DNA of 64,000 bases from Chromatiales bacterium (GCA_002729495.1 PBYE01000050.1:1-64000); one strand, 5' to 3'. Shown: positions 45,983-55,180, numbered from the stretch's first letter. Numbers and translations: made by a program. Notes: generated from the letters alone by a model not told the origin.

Positions 45983-47101
45983 ATGCGCAGACTCCTCACC
46001 CCTTTCATTGCTGCCCTTCTGGCCGCTATATTCAGTCTGCCGTCGGCGGCTGAACCGCTGTTGCCGCGTGGCCTTGAGGCCGTTGAGGCGGTCCAGCCGG
46101 ATGCACCTGCAGCGCCCGTTACCAGGCAGGCACCGTCTGCCGATTCCGTAAGCGCGGCGATCGTAGTCCAGGAGCGTCACACCGATGCGTTAATGAAGCA
46201 CCCCAGTGTGCAGGGTACAGCCGTCGGCTGGGGCCCTGACGGCGAAGCTGTGATCAAGATTTACAGGTCATCCGAGGCGTCGGCAGCGGGATTACCGGAA
46301 ACGCTTGACGGTACACCCGTCGTCATCGAAGACGTGGGCAAAATCTATGCGCAGTACGTCGCCTGCGAAGACCGCGAGGAAGGTTCCTGCGGGCAGGTCG
46401 TGGCCAGCGCCGACCCGGAACCGGGCCCGACTGAATGGCAGCCCCGCCCCGTACCCATCGGGGTATCCGCCGGTCACGTGGATATTACCGCCGGCACACT
46501 GGGTTGCCGGGTGACTTCCGGTTGCCACACCTACGCACTGAGTAACGCACACGTGTTCGCAGACGAGAATGCCGGCCAGGTGAGCGACCTGATCCTGCAG
46601 CCCGGCCCTTATGACGGCGGCATCGATCCCGACGATGCGATCGGCCTGCTGGATAACTCGATTGAGATCAGTTTTACCAGTCCCAACGTTGTCGATGCGG
46701 CCATCGCAGCAGTGTCGACTTCGGGTGTCGGGCATTCGACATTGTCGGATGGTTACGGCCGTCCGCGCGCTGCCACCATCAGTGCGGCCGTCAGCATGGA
46801 CGTCATGAAATACGGTCGCACCAGCAGCATGACCCACGGCTATATAGACGCGATCAACGCCAGCATCTGGGTGGAATACACAGCCGATGATGCGCTTTTC
46901 GTAAACCAGATCATTATCAAGCCGGACACGGGAGCTGATTTCAGCCGGCCGGGTGATTCAGGTTCGCTGGTCGTTGTAGATGGTGGTACCAATGATCGCC
47001 GGCCTGTCGGCCTGCTGTTCGCATCCGGCACCGGGATTTCCGTTGCCAACCCGATAGCATTGGTGACTACTGCACTCGGCGTTATTATCGACGGCGACTG
47101 A
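45983..47101 (+). CDS. exported trypsin-like serine protease with an N-terminal accessory module (NAL1-like)
   Basis: A 372-residue protein with a signal peptide (about 1-23). Residues about 65-115 (LMKHPSVQGTAVGWGPDGEA, VIKIYRSS, LDGTPVVIEDVG) form a small module seen again in the next gene. A chymotrypsin-like domain follows, with His in ALSNAHVFADEN, an Asp candidate in PDDAIGLLDNSIE or VVDAAIAAV, and Ser in SRPGDSGSLVVVDGG. Similar bacterial proteins and plant NAL1 share this layout. Substrate unknown. Followed by the small partner gene after 18 bp. Confidence 0.8.
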   Translation: MRRLLTPFIAALLAAIFSLPSAAEPLLPRGLEAVEAVQPDAPAAPVTRQAPSADSVSAAIVVQERHTDALMKHPSVQGTAVGWGPDGEAVIKIYRSSEASAAGLPETLDGTPVVIEDVGKIYAQYVACEDREEGSCGQVVASADPEPGPTEWQPRPVPIGVSAGHVDITAGTLGCRVTSGCHTYALSNAHVFADENAGQVSDLILQPGPYDGGIDPDDAIGLLDNSIEISFTSPNVVDAAIAAVSTSGVGHSTLSDGYGRPRAATISAAVSMDVMKYGRTSSMTHGYIDAINASIWVEYTADDALFVNQIIIKPDTGADFSRPGDSGSLVVVDGGTNDRRPVGLLFASGTGISVANPIALVTTALGVIIDGD

Positions 47102-47119
47102 TCAAGCTGGAGACCGCGC

Positions 47120-47602
47120 ATGGAGGGGAAGAAATGGCTGGTTACCGGCCTCGCCTGCCTGTCTGTATTTTTATCGGTCCGGCTGCTGATGCAACCGGAC
47201 TCCGGTTCCACACCGGTGGCACCCTCACCGGTTGCGGCGCCAACAGTCGCTGAACCCGAAGCAGGCAGTAAAACAGAACCAACAGTGGACGAAGCCGCCC
47301 GCGCGGCGTATGAAGAAAACCACCAGTCTATAGTTGTGAACAGTGTCACCCGAGGAGACGAACCCGACGTGCCCGCAGACCCACGGACTTCCACGATCGA
47401 CCAGGTCATCATCCAGGCCGTGCCTATGCTCATGAACCTGCCCGATGTCGTGAGTGTCGCGGAAGGCATGTGCGAAGACGGCCCGTGCGTGAAGGTTTAC
47501 ATGGCGAAGGAAAACCCTGAAACGAAAGCCAAAATCCCCTCGGAGATGGAAGGTTTTCCCGTTACCGTCGAGTACCGGGGTCAGCCCAAGGCGGGGATGT
47601 AA
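47120..47602 (+). CDS. small membrane-anchored or exported protein sharing the protease accessory module
   Basis: A 160-residue protein with an N-terminal hydrophobic segment (WLVTGLACLSVFLSVRLLM), a Pro/Ala/Glu-rich linker and a C-terminal module. LMNLPDVVSVAEGMCEDGPC with VKVYMAKENPETKAKIPSEM and EGFPVTVEYRG aligns along its length with residues 65-115 of the upstream protease. It may be an inhibitor, chaperone or propeptide-like partner of that protease. GTG/ATG choice: ATG at 47120 is used. Confidence 0.65.
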   Translation: MEGKKWLVTGLACLSVFLSVRLLMQPDSGSTPVAPSPVAAPTVAEPEAGSKTEPTVDEAARAAYEENHQSIVVNSVTRGDEPDVPADPRTSTIDQVIIQAVPMLMNLPDVVSVAEGMCEDGPCVKVYMAKENPETKAKIPSEMEGFPVTVEYRGQPKAGM

Positions 47603-47630
47603 TTTTTGAGACTGCTTAATCTGCCGTCAT

Positions 47631-47695
47631 TTCGTTGAATACTGAAAAAGCTGTGCTTTTCCAGCATTAATTCGAGCGAAAAGATTTCCAGAGCG
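47631..47695. repeat. 65-bp direct repeat, copy 1
   Basis: The 65 bases starting TTCGTTGAATACTG and ending CCAGAGCG are identical to 47716-47780, an 85-bp period. Each copy holds the imperfect inverted repeat CTGAAAAAGC / GCTTTTCCAG. Function unknown; not CRISPR-like, as there are only two units. Confidence 0.85.
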
Positions 47696-47715
47696 GTCCC
47701 TAGAGAAGTGGTCTA

Positions 47716-47780
47716 TTCGTTGAATACTGAAAAAGCTGTGCTTTTCCAGCATTAATTCGAGCGAAAAGATTTCCAGAGCG
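47716..47780. repeat. 65-bp direct repeat, copy 2
   Basis: Exact second copy of 47631-47695. Its end is part of the hairpin at 47768-47802 that follows tRNA-Lys on the minus strand, whereas copy 1 has no matching second arm. Confidence 0.85.
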
Positions 47781-47802
47781 AGCTTCGCTCGTCCTGGAAA
47801 TC
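47768..47802 (-). terminator. hairpin downstream of tRNA-Lys
   Basis: GATTTCCAG / CTGGAAATC with an inner CGAGC / GCTCG stem and a three-base loop, followed on the minus strand by TTTTCGC. It lies 14 bp after the CCA end of tRNA-Lys and is a plausible intrinsic terminator. Confidence 0.65.
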
Positions 47803-47815
47803 TGCTCTCATTGAA

Positions 47816-47890
47816 TGGTGGGGGCACCAGGGATCGAACCTGGGACCAATGGCTTAAAAGGCCACTGCTCTACCGCTGAGCTATACCCCC
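47816..47890 (-). tRNA. tRNA-Lys (anticodon UUU)
   Basis: Minus-strand 75-nt tRNA: GGGGGTA acceptor, GCTCAGCGGTAGAGC D-arm, anticodon stem GTGGC/GCCAT with loop CTTTTAA, GGTTCGATCC T-arm and encoded CCA. It lies just downstream of queC on the same strand. Its U34 is a substrate for MnmA-type thiolation. Confidence 0.96.
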
Positions 47891-47962
47891 AAGGATATTT
47901 ACGCGTTCGGGATGCGCGCGCATATTACCGCAACACTGCTAAATGACAAGCTTTCAGGCACT

Positions 47963-48634
47963 TCAGGCCTGGTAACGCGTCGGGTCATCCACCCCGGTGG
48001 ATTCAAAACCCTGCCGGCGTAATTCGCAGGCATCGCAGTGACCGCAGGCGGCCCCCTGCTCGTCGGCGCTGTAGCAGGATACTGTGATAGAGAAATCCAC
48101 GCCCAGTCGCGCGCCCTCCGCCACTATTTCGGCCTTGCTTAGATTAATCAGCGGCGTGCGTATCTCCAGCGGTTGTCCTTCGACAGTGCACTTGGTTGCG
48201 AGGTTGGCCATGGCCTGAAAGGCGGCGATGTATTCGGGCCGGCAGTCCGGGTAACCCGAATAGTCCACCACGTTTACACCGGCGTAGATCGCGTCGGCAC
48301 CGAGGACTTCTGCCCAACCCAGGCCGAGCGAGAGGAACACGGTGTTGCGGGCGGGCACGTAAGTAATGGGAATGCCCTCGCCGCCGGACTCCGGCACCTC
48401 GATGTTCGCATCGGTCAGCGCCGAGCCGCCTAGCTGGCCCATACCGATAGTCATTACCCGGTGTTCAACGGCGCCCAGTTGTTTCGCCAGTGACTTCGCC
48501 GCGCAGAGTTCCGCCCGGTGCTTCTGGCCGTAATCGAAACTAAGTGCGTAACATTCATGACCTTCGGCACGGGCGATTGCCAGCACCGTCGCTGAATCCA
48601 TCCCACCCGATAACAAAATGACACACCTTGCCAT
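47963..48634 (-). CDS. queC: 7-cyano-7-deazaguanine synthase
   Basis: Converts 7-carboxy-7-deazaguanine to preQ0 with ATP and ammonia, in queuosine synthesis. The 223-residue protein has the PP-loop [13 protein letters not shown] near the start, [34 protein letters not shown] and the zinc ligands in the C-terminal [20 protein letters not shown]. The ATG at 48634, with AGGA 7 bases ahead, is chosen over a frame extending into queE. It follows queE by 8 bases. Confidence 0.95.
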   Translation of the reverse strand: MARCVILLSGGMDSATVLAIARAEGHECYALSFDYGQKHRAELCAAKSLAKQLGAVEHRVMTIGMGQLGGSALTDANIEVPESGGEGIPITYVPARNTVFLSLGLGWAEVLGADAIYAGVNVVDYSGYPDCRPEYIAAFQAMANLATKCTVEGQPLEIRTPLINLSKAEIVAEGARLGVDFSITVSCYSADEQGAACGHCDACELRRQGFESTGVDDPTRYQA

Positions 48635-48642
48635 AAATAGTC

Positions 48643-49323
48643 CTAGTGGCCGGGAGCCTCGCCCCACAGGTACTTGTGTAGCTGGACCTGGAAACGGACC
48701 TTTAGTTTATCCGCCAGTATCCACTCGGCCAGTTCCCTGGCGTCGAGTTGCGGCTGGCCAGGCGAGAACAAAACACTGCAAATACTTGTAAGACTGTACT
48801 TATCGCAAACGGATTTTGCCCACTCGTAATCCGCCCGGTCACACAGCACGAATTTCAGCTGGTCACCGGTTTTCAAAAGGCTGATGTTGTCCACGAGGTT
48901 GCGGCTTTCTTCACCGGAACCCGGTGTTTTCAGATCCATGACCACGGTAACGCGCTCATCAAGGCCACTTATGTCGATTGCACCACTGGTTTCCAGTGAT
49001 ACCTTGAAACCAGCATCGCACAGCACTGTCAGTAAACGCCGGCAATTCTCCTGCGCCAGGGGTTCGCCACCGGTCACGCACACATACCTGGCTTCATATG
49101 ACCGGACTTCTTCAACGATGCGGTCGAACGTATACCAGTTACCGCCGTGAAATGCGTACTCGGTGTCGCAATACCCGCAGCGCAGCGGGCACCCCGTCAG
49201 GCGAACGAACACGGTCGGGCAACCGCTGGGGCGCGATTCACCCTGGATAGAATGAAAAATTTCGGTGATACGCAGCCTCTCGTCGGCCGCAAGGCTGTCG
49301 CGGGTAGCATTTTGTTCTGTCAT
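48643..49323 (-). CDS. queE: 7-carboxy-7-deazaguanine synthase
   Basis: Radical-SAM enzyme that contracts carboxytetrahydropterin to 7-carboxy-7-deazaguanine. The 226-residue protein has [19 protein letters not shown] near the N-terminus and the cluster motif [20 protein letters not shown] (CxxxCxxC), then [11 protein letters not shown]. Directly upstream of queC and downstream of cpoB, a gene order (pal-cpoB-queE-queC) common in gammaproteobacteria. Confidence 0.95.
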   Translation of the reverse strand: MTEQNATRDSLAADERLRITEIFHSIQGESRPSGCPTVFVRLTGCPLRCGYCDTEYAFHGGNWYTFDRIVEEVRSYEARYVCVTGGEPLAQENCRRLLTVLCDAGFKVSLETSGAIDISGLDERVTVVMDLKTPGSGEESRNLVDNISLLKTGDQLKFVLCDRADYEWAKSVCDKYSLTSICSVLFSPGQPQLDARELAEWILADKLKVRFQVQLHKYLWGEAPGH

Positions 49324-49363
49324 CTAAGAGCCTGCCGCGGATTCGATGCCCGTCTTGTTATTG

Positions 49364-50131
49364 CTAACGCCCTTCGGATTGCATCATATCCAGTCGCTGT
49401 CCCGCCAACCGGGCTGCTGTCGTTTCCGGAAAACGTGACGTGACGACGCTGAGTGCCTGCCTGGCATCATTCCAGCGCTCCATCTCGTAATTACAGTAAC
49501 CAATCTTGAGCCAGGCATCGGGGATTTTGCGGGACGTCGGATAGCCGGTGACTACTTCCTGGAAACCTTCGAGGGCCGTGTTGTAGTCCTGGCTGACGTA
49601 GTGCGTTTCGGCCAGCCAGTATTGTGCGTTATCGCGCAGGTCGCTTGTGGGATATGTCGCGAGAGAGTTTTCAAAGGCCTGGGTCGCTTCCGCATAGCGG
49701 CCCTGTTTCAGAAGATCGAAGGCGGCCTGGTAAGCTCGCTGATCCGGTCCGCCGCCAGTGACGACCGGTGCCGTGCCCCCGGTTGGGGCTGAAGGCGCCG
49801 GGCCGACACGTGGCGCGGTGGTACCCGCTTCTAATGCCTGCAATCGCTGGTCCAGGTCCAGGTAGAGTTGCCGTTGCCGGTCGGCGGACCTGACGGTATC
49901 GAACTGCAGTGTTTCGATTTCGTTGCGGAGCGCCTGGTTTTCCTCCTGCAGCGTCTGGATCTTGCGCAGCATGTCGGTCTGGCTATCATTGTTGTTAACG
50001 GTACGCTCAATCCGTGCCAGCCGGGCCTCGATGTTGGTGAGTCGCTCGCGCGTAGACTGCGCCATTGCACCGGATACAAGGAGGCAGCCGGTAACGGCAA
50101 CGATGACAGGTGTGGTCCTGAAAACAGCCAC
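49364..50131 (-). CDS. cpoB: Tol-Pal system protein CpoB (YbgF)
   Basis: A 255-residue periplasmic protein that, in E. coli, coordinates cell-wall synthesis by PBP1B with outer-membrane constriction. It has a signal peptide (VIVAVTGCLLVSGAMAQ), a trimerising coiled coil (about 30-95: MLRKIQTLQEENQALRNEIE), a variable linker, and C-terminal TPR repeats (AYQAAFDLLKQGRYAEATQA and following). Last gene of the Tol-Pal operon, separated from pal by a strong hairpin. Confidence 0.94.
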   Translation of the reverse strand: MAVFRTTPVIVAVTGCLLVSGAMAQSTRERLTNIEARLARIERTVNNNDSQTDMLRKIQTLQEENQALRNEIETLQFDTVRSADRQRQLYLDLDQRLQALEAGTTAPRVGPAPSAPTGGTAPVVTGGGPDQRAYQAAFDLLKQGRYAEATQAFENSLATYPTSDLRDNAQYWLAETHYVSQDYNTALEGFQEVVTGYPTSRKIPDAWLKIGYCNYEMERWNDARQALSVVTSRFPETTAARLAGQRLDMMQSEGR

Positions 50132-50146
50132 TACATCTCCTGCTTA

Positions 50147-50169
50147 ACCGGCCGGCAATGCCGGCCGGT
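50147..50169 (-). terminator. perfect hairpin between pal and cpoB
   Basis: An 11-bp perfect inverted repeat (ACCGGCCGGCA / TGCCGGCCGGT) around a single central base. No U-run follows on the minus strand, so it may be an attenuator or mRNA-stability element lowering cpoB relative to pal. Confidence 0.5.
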
Positions 50170-50178
50170 CTGCTCTAA

Positions 50179-50697
50179 CTACCGTTCGTATACTATCTCT
50201 ACCCGCCGGTTCTGTGCCCAGGCGTTTTCATTGCTCGCCGAATTAGCGGGCCGTTCTTCGCCGAAACTGACCGTCGAAAGCTGGCTGGCAGTTGCACCCT
50301 GCGCGAGCAACACTGACTGCACGGCAACAGAACGACGCTCGCCCAAACCTATGTTGTATTCACGCGATCCGCGCTCATCGGCATGACCTTCCAGGCGTAC
50401 CTTCTCGCCGGGATTGTCGGAAAGATAGCCGCCGTGCTGCCTGAGCAGGTTGATCGACGCGTCGTCAACATCGGAAGAATCAAACGCAAAGTAGACGATA
50501 CGTTCGTTCATGACGATGGTGTCACGGTCATCGCCAATAGGGATAGCCGAACCGTCCGCGCCGCCATCGATACCTGATGTGCCAACGCCAGATCCATCAT
50601 CGCCGTATACACCGTCGTCTGTTTCGGTTCCCGATGGTGCGGTACAACCCGCCACCAGCAAAACGCACAGTGGTGCGAGGAGTTTCCAGTTATTCAT
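50179..50697 (-). CDS. pal: peptidoglycan-associated lipoprotein Pal
   Basis: A 172-residue outer membrane lipoprotein linking the outer membrane to peptidoglycan. The lipobox is LLVAGCTAP (Cys near residue 19). An acidic, glycine-rich linker (GVYGDDGSGVGTSGIDGGAD) precedes the OmpA-like domain, whose peptidoglycan-binding residues are in YFAFDSSDVDD, LEGHADERGSREYNIGLGER and NRRVEIVYER. It follows tolB by 69 bp. Confidence 0.96.
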   Translation of the reverse strand: MNNWKLLAPLCVLLVAGCTAPSGTETDDGVYGDDGSGVGTSGIDGGADGSAIPIGDDRDTIVMNERIVYFAFDSSDVDDASINLLRQHGGYLSDNPGEKVRLEGHADERGSREYNIGLGERRSVAVQSVLLAQGATASQLSTVSFGEERPANSASNENAWAQNRRVEIVYER

Positions 50698-50766
50698 TTC
50701 CCGCTCCTTACAAATAAACGCACTAATACTAAATAACCCAATAAAACGATCAACCAGTCCAGCGGA

Positions 50767-52071
50767 CTAGTTCAGGGGAAATGGCGACCATGCAGGTTCG
50801 CGTACATCCCCTTCTGTTGCTGCAATCCGTTGTTCGAATCGTCCGTCTACCGACACCACGGTGAGGTAACCTCTCCCCCCGCTGCGGGATGCAAAAATTA
50901 GCACCTCGCCGTTGGGTGCGAAACTGGGCGATTCATCCAGGCTGCCATCGGTCAGCACCCGGGTGTATGCACGTTCGATATCAACTACCGCGATTCTATA
51001 GTTACCCCTGTCGTTATGCACCACCCCAATTTGCTTACCGTCCGGCGACAGTCGCGGTCTGGCGTTGTAGGGGCCTTCGAAGGTTATCCGGTCCGCCCGG
51101 CCGCCATCCGCCGATATGCGGTAGATCTGGGGACCGCCGCTGCGGTCCGAGGTGAAATATATCTGCTTGCCGTCGGTGCTCCAGTTCGGCTCGGTCTCGA
51201 TCGACGGCCAGGTCGTGAGCTTTTTGACCCGCTTGGTCGCCACCCGCAGGGTATAGATATCGAGGTTGCCGTCGCCCTTGGACAGGGTCAGCGCCAGCAG
51301 GCGTCCGTCAGGCGACCAGGCGGGCGCGCTGTTGACCCCCTTGCGGGCAGATACCCGTGTACGAGCCCCGGTGCGCACAATCTGCACCCAAACCTGTGAC
51401 TGGTTGTTCTCGAACGAGACGTAGGCGAGTTTGCGCCCATCGGGCGACCAGGCCGGTGACATGATGGGCTGTTTCGATTCCATCATGGTGCTGGCATTCT
51501 CGCCGTCGGCGTCTGCGACGATCAAACGAAACTTCTCAGCTTTGCCCTTGCCGGTTACATTTACGTAGGCGATGCGCGTCGATGCAATTCCTTTGATGCC
51601 CGTCAGTTCTTCGTAAATCATGTCGCTGATGCGATGCGCGGTTCGGCGCATATTCGCCTGGTTGCTCTTCAGGCGAAAGCCGAGCAATTGCTCGGCCCGG
51701 AATACATCGAATACCCGGAACTCAATCAGGAAATCATTCGAAAATGACTCGGTTACGCGCCCTACAATGACGACTTCCGTATCAATAATTCGCCAGTCGC
51801 CGAAATCAATTTCTGCGCCCGTGGTAGGTTTCTGGAGCATGTCACTTTCGGGCACCGGCGCAAACCGTCCCGTGCGCGCGAGGTCGGCTGCAACAACTTC
51901 CGCAAGATCATAGGGTTCCTCTCCCGAGCCCTGGTAGCCGAAGGGGACGACCGCGATAGGCACGGCTTCACCCTGGCCCTTGGTGATCTCGATTCGCAGT
52001 TCGGCGAGCGCCGCCTGCGACAGGCAGAAGCCTAAACCCAGAAAAATGAGCCTTAACCCGATTCGACTCAA
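50767..52071 (-). CDS. tolB: Tol-Pal system beta-propeller protein TolB
   Basis: Periplasmic partner of Pal and TolA. The 434-residue protein has a signal peptide (LRLIFLGLGFCLSQAALA), an N-terminal domain (RIEITKGQGEAVPIAVVPFG) and a six-bladed propeller with repeated SPDG/WSPDGR motifs (SPAWSPDGRKLAYVSFENN, APAWSPDGRLLALTL, PNWSTDGKQIYFTSDRSGG). The TTG at 52071, preceded by GGAGGTG, fits the mature signal peptide better than an ATG 23 codons upstream that overlaps tolA. Confidence 0.94.
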   Translation of the reverse strand: MSRIGLRLIFLGLGFCLSQAALAELRIEITKGQGEAVPIAVVPFGYQGSGEEPYDLAEVVAADLARTGRFAPVPESDMLQKPTTGAEIDFGDWRIIDTEVVIVGRVTESFSNDFLIEFRVFDVFRAEQLLGFRLKSNQANMRRTAHRISDMIYEELTGIKGIASTRIAYVNVTGKGKAEKFRLIVADADGENASTMMESKQPIMSPAWSPDGRKLAYVSFENNQSQVWVQIVRTGARTRVSARKGVNSAPAWSPDGRLLALTLSKGDGNLDIYTLRVATKRVKKLTTWPSIETEPNWSTDGKQIYFTSDRSGGPQIYRISADGGRADRITFEGPYNARPRLSPDGKQIGVVHNDRGNYRIAVVDIERAYTRVLTDGSLDESPSFAPNGEVLIFASRSGGRGYLTVVSVDGRFEQRIAATEGDVREPAWSPFPLN

Positions 52072-52099
52072 CGGTACACCTCCATGTCTGCGCACTTCG

Positions 52100-52906
52100 C
52101 TATTGTTGCGGTTTGAACGTAAATCGCAAGTTTCGGTCAAACAAAGCCCGGTTTTCCGGTAACGGCAGTGGAGATGCGCGGCGCACCGCGTTCTCTATCG
52201 TCCTTTGCACGTTTGCATCGCCGTTGCAGGAAACGGTGCGTGCATCGATGACATCGCCGTTGGGCAGCTGCTGTACAACCACTTCGCATTCGAGCCCCTC
52301 CCGGACGTTACCCGGGGGAGTCCAGTTTCTTTCCACCTTTTGCTGTATCAGGGCAATATAGCGGCTCATCTCTCCCGATGCTTGCGCCTGGAGCAGCGCT
52401 TCCTCGACCTCCATAGCGGCGACAAGTTCAGCCTGGCGGCGTGCCTGTTCAGCAGCCCTGGCCTCCGCGGCCCGGCGTTCGGTTTCTGCTTTCGCGCGGG
52501 CTTCTGCGGCTTTACGTTCCTGCTCCTGCCGCGCGCGTTCTTCCGCCTCACGTTGCTGCTGAACCCTGAGAGATTCCGCTTCCTTGCGCTCGCGTTCCGC
52601 CTGTTTTCTCTGCACCTCCGCCGTGCGCTCGCGTTCCACCTGTTTTCTCTGTATCTCCGCCTTGCGTAAACGTTCCTGCTCGGCCTCTCGTACTTGCTCT
52701 TCCCGGCGGCGCTCGGCCTCGGCTGCTTCGCGTATCGCGCTCGTATCGATCAGCACGGCTTCGATAGCCAGCATGGGTAACTGGTTACTCGGGACAAGAA
52801 CCATGCTCGTGCTCAGCGCAACCAGGATCAACATATGACCGGCCGCGGACACGGTCAGGCCTGACCTGTGTGTCAAAACAAATGTTGTCATCGTGCCTGC
52901 TGTCAT
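52100..52906 (-). CDS. tolA: cell envelope integrity protein TolA
   Basis: A 268-residue inner membrane protein: one N-terminal transmembrane helix (AAGHMLILVALSTSMVLV), a long helical domain rich in Glu/Arg/Ala (about 60-165, EAERRREEQVREAEQERLRK), and a C-terminal globular domain with YIALIQQKVERNWTPPGNVR and CNGDANVQRTIENAVRRASP. It spans the periplasm to contact Pal and TolB. Shorter than E. coli TolA (421) because the helical arm is shorter. Confidence 0.93.
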   Translation of the reverse strand: MTAGTMTTFVLTHRSGLTVSAAGHMLILVALSTSMVLVPSNQLPMLAIEAVLIDTSAIREAAEAERRREEQVREAEQERLRKAEIQRKQVERERTAEVQRKQAERERKEAESLRVQQQREAEERARQEQERKAAEARAKAETERRAAEARAAEQARRQAELVAAMEVEEALLQAQASGEMSRYIALIQQKVERNWTPPGNVREGLECEVVVQQLPNGDVIDARTVSCNGDANVQRTIENAVRRASPLPLPENRALFDRNLRFTFKPQQ

Positions 52907-52935
52907 TATCGTGACGTCCCTGTCTGACCCGGGGC

Positions 52936-53382
52936 TCAGGAATCGTCCAGTGGATCGAATTTTGCCGGATCAGTCAGGAAGCCTACCTTGGTTGCGCCCG
53001 CGCGCTGCAGCAGGACCATGCCGGAGATTACCCGCCCGTAAGCTACGTTTTCATCTGCCTTCACGAGCACCGCGGTGTCAGGTTTGCGTTTTAGTACCAC
53101 CTCGGCCAGTCGCACTATTTGTGCGGCCTCGCGCGGTTTTTCCTCGTCATCGCCCACGTTCAGGTAAAACTCGCCAGCCGCATCGACAGACAAAATCAGG
53201 GGCTCTGTATTCTGCATTTCGGGGTCCAGCGGTTCGGCGCCCGCATCGGGTAGCTCGACCTTTACGCCCTGGCTTAACAACGGTGCTGTCACCATGAAAA
53301 TAATAAGCAGCACCAGCATTACGTCGATGTACGGGACTACATTGATCTCGCCCATAAGCCGCCGTTTACGTACGACTTCCAT
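52936..53382 (-). CDS. tolR: TolR, ExbD-family proton-channel subunit
   Basis: A 148-residue inner-membrane protein: short N-terminus, one helix (VVPYIDVMLVLLIIFMVTAPL) carrying the conserved proton-path Asp (YIDVMLVLL), and a periplasmic domain. Its ATG overlaps the tolQ stop by one base. With TolQ it forms the motor energising TolA. Confidence 0.95.
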   Translation of the reverse strand: MEVVRKRRLMGEINVVPYIDVMLVLLIIFMVTAPLLSQGVKVELPDAGAEPLDPEMQNTEPLILSVDAAGEFYLNVGDDEEKPREAAQIVRLAEVVLKRKPDTAVLVKADENVAYGRVISGMVLLQRAGATKVGFLTDPAKFDPLDDS

Positions 53383-54080
53383 CAGTCCTTGGCTCCCGAC
53401 CCTTGCTTGGTATGCGCGTAGCGCTGCAATATGGTTGAGAATTCCTGCGCGAAGGTGTCGTAACGTACCTCCAGCCGGCTGACCTGGTCGGCATAGCGGT
53501 TATAGGCGATCACGGCAGGGATGGCGGCGAACAGGCCCATCGCGGTTGCGATAAGTGCTTCAGCGATGCCGGGGGCGACCATTGCAAGTGTCGCGGACTG
53601 GACGTTACCGAGCCCGCGGAAGGAATTCATAATCCCCCAGACCGTTCCGAACAACCCGACGTAGGGACTGGTCGACCCGATGGTTGCCAGTGTCGCGAGA
53701 CTTTCCTCCAGCCGGTCGGTTTCACGCATCTGGGCAACCCGCATAGCGCGTTGTGCGCCATCGAGTACCCGGTCTGCCTCTATCCCCGGTTGCGTTGTCA
53801 GCCGCTTGAATTCACGGAAGCCCGCCTCAAAAATACCCGCCATATTTGCCGCCGAATCACCGGCACCGGTGATTTCGCGATAAATTCCGATCAGGTCACC
53901 GCCCGACCAGAAACCTGATTCAAATTCGTCAGAACTGGCGATTGCCTGCTTCAGCATCGTCCGTTTCCGAAAAATAATTGCCCATGATGCAACCGATGCT
54001 GCCAGCAATAGGAGCATCACGAACTGGACGATAGCGCTTGCCTGCAGTACCAGCCCCATAAATGACATATCCGTAGTCAT
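53382..54080 (-). CDS. tolQ: TolQ, ExbB/MotA-family motor subunit
   Basis: A 232-residue protein with three transmembrane helices (about 12-35, 135-160, 168-195) and the MotA/ExbB core IGSTSPYVGLFGTVWGIMNS then LAMVAPGIAEALIATAMGLF. Heads the tolQRAB-pal-cpoB set. The ybgC thioesterase gene, usual upstream neighbour of tolQ, is absent; only 29 bp separate tolQ from ruvB. Confidence 0.96.
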   Translation of the reverse strand: MTTDMSFMGLVLQASAIVQFVMLLLLAASVASWAIIFRKRTMLKQAIASSDEFESGFWSGGDLIGIYREITGAGDSAANMAGIFEAGFREFKRLTTQPGIEADRVLDGAQRAMRVAQMRETDRLEESLATLATIGSTSPYVGLFGTVWGIMNSFRGLGNVQSATLAMVAPGIAEALIATAMGLFAAIPAVIAYNRYADQVSRLEVRYDTFAQEFSTILQRYAHTKQGSGAKD

Positions 54081-54109
54081 AGTCTGTCCCTAGTTATCAT
54101 TCCGAGTTG

Positions 54110-55153
54110 TCAAAAAAGCGCCAACTCGGTAGCGTCGCCTTCTTTAGGTTCGGCGAGGCCAAAGTGCCGGTACGCATTTGCTGTTGCCACCCTGCCCCTG
54201 GGTGTTCGCATCAGGTAACCCTGCTGGATCAGGAATGGCTCAATTACATCCTCGATGGTGCCGCGCTCTTCGCCTATTGCTGCCGCAACGGCATCGACGC
54301 CAACCGGACCGCCGGAAAATTTTTCGATGATCGTGAGCAATACTTTCCGGTCCATCATGTCAAAACCATTCGGATCTACGTCAAGCAAATCCATGGCGGC
54401 ATCGGCCACGGCCTTGTCCACAAAACCATCTGCCTCCACCTCTGCATAATCCCGCACGCGGCGCATGAGCCGATTCGCAATTCGCGGAGTGCCACGTGAC
54501 CGTGCCGCGATTTCCTGCTCACCGTTTTCATCCATTCCTATACCGACGATTCCTGCCGAGCGCTTCACAATCGCCTGTAATTCGGCTTCGGAGTAAAACT
54601 CGAGCCTTTGTACAATCCCGAACCGATCCCGCAGTGGTGACGTGAGCAGGCCGGCCCGCGTTGTTGCGCCCACCAGCGTGAATGGTTTCAGGTTCAGCTT
54701 GATCGAGCGGGCAGCCGGCCCTTCGCCAATTAAGATATCGAGCTGAAAATCCTCCATCGCCGGGTACAGCACTTCCTCGACGACCGGGCTGAGTCGGTGT
54801 ATCTCATCGACAAACAGCACATCACCAGGCTCCAGGCTGGTGAGTATTGCCGCGAGATCCCCGGGACGCTCCAGCACCGGACCAGAGGTGTGCCGCAGAT
54901 TCACATTCAATTCGCGTGCAATGATGCGGGCAAGCGTTGTCTTGCCAAGCCCGGGCGGACCGAAAATCAGGGTATGGTCCAGCGCATCTTCGCGTTTGCG
55001 GGCAGCCGCGATAAAGATACGCATCTGCTTTTTAACCGCAACCTGCCCTATGTAGTCATCCAGGTTGTCGGGTCTTATCGCGCGTTCGGCAACATCCTCC
55101 TCCGGTTCAGGAGTGGCGGATACCAGGCGTTCGTTTTCTATAGCGTCAGACAT
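54110..55153 (-). CDS. ruvB: Holliday junction branch migration ATPase RuvB
   Basis: A 347-residue AAA+ ATPase that forms hexamers driving branch migration with RuvA. Walker A is [14 protein letters not shown], Walker [11 protein letters not shown], sensor motif [17 protein letters not shown], and the C-terminal winged helix includes [20 protein letters not shown]. Follows ruvA by 27 bp in the ruvC-ruvA-ruvB order. Confidence 0.98.
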   Translation of the reverse strand: MSDAIENERLVSATPEPEEDVAERAIRPDNLDDYIGQVAVKKQMRIFIAAARKREDALDHTLIFGPPGLGKTTLARIIARELNVNLRHTSGPVLERPGDLAAILTSLEPGDVLFVDEIHRLSPVVEEVLYPAMEDFQLDILIGEGPAARSIKLNLKPFTLVGATTRAGLLTSPLRDRFGIVQRLEFYSEAELQAIVKRSAGIVGIGMDENGEQEIAARSRGTPRIANRLMRRVRDYAEVEADGFVDKAVADAAMDLLDVDPNGFDMMDRKVLLTIIEKFSGGPVGVDAVAAAIGEERGTIEDVIEPFLIQQGYLMRTPRGRVATANAYRHFGLAEPKEGDATELALF

Positions 55154-55180
55154 TTACCTAACCCGCAGAAAAACCGTCGT

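Noticed and set aside
47631-47780. CRISPR-like direct repeats
   Set aside because: There are only two 65-bp units with a 20-bp gap and no cas genes, and they include a tRNA terminator arm.
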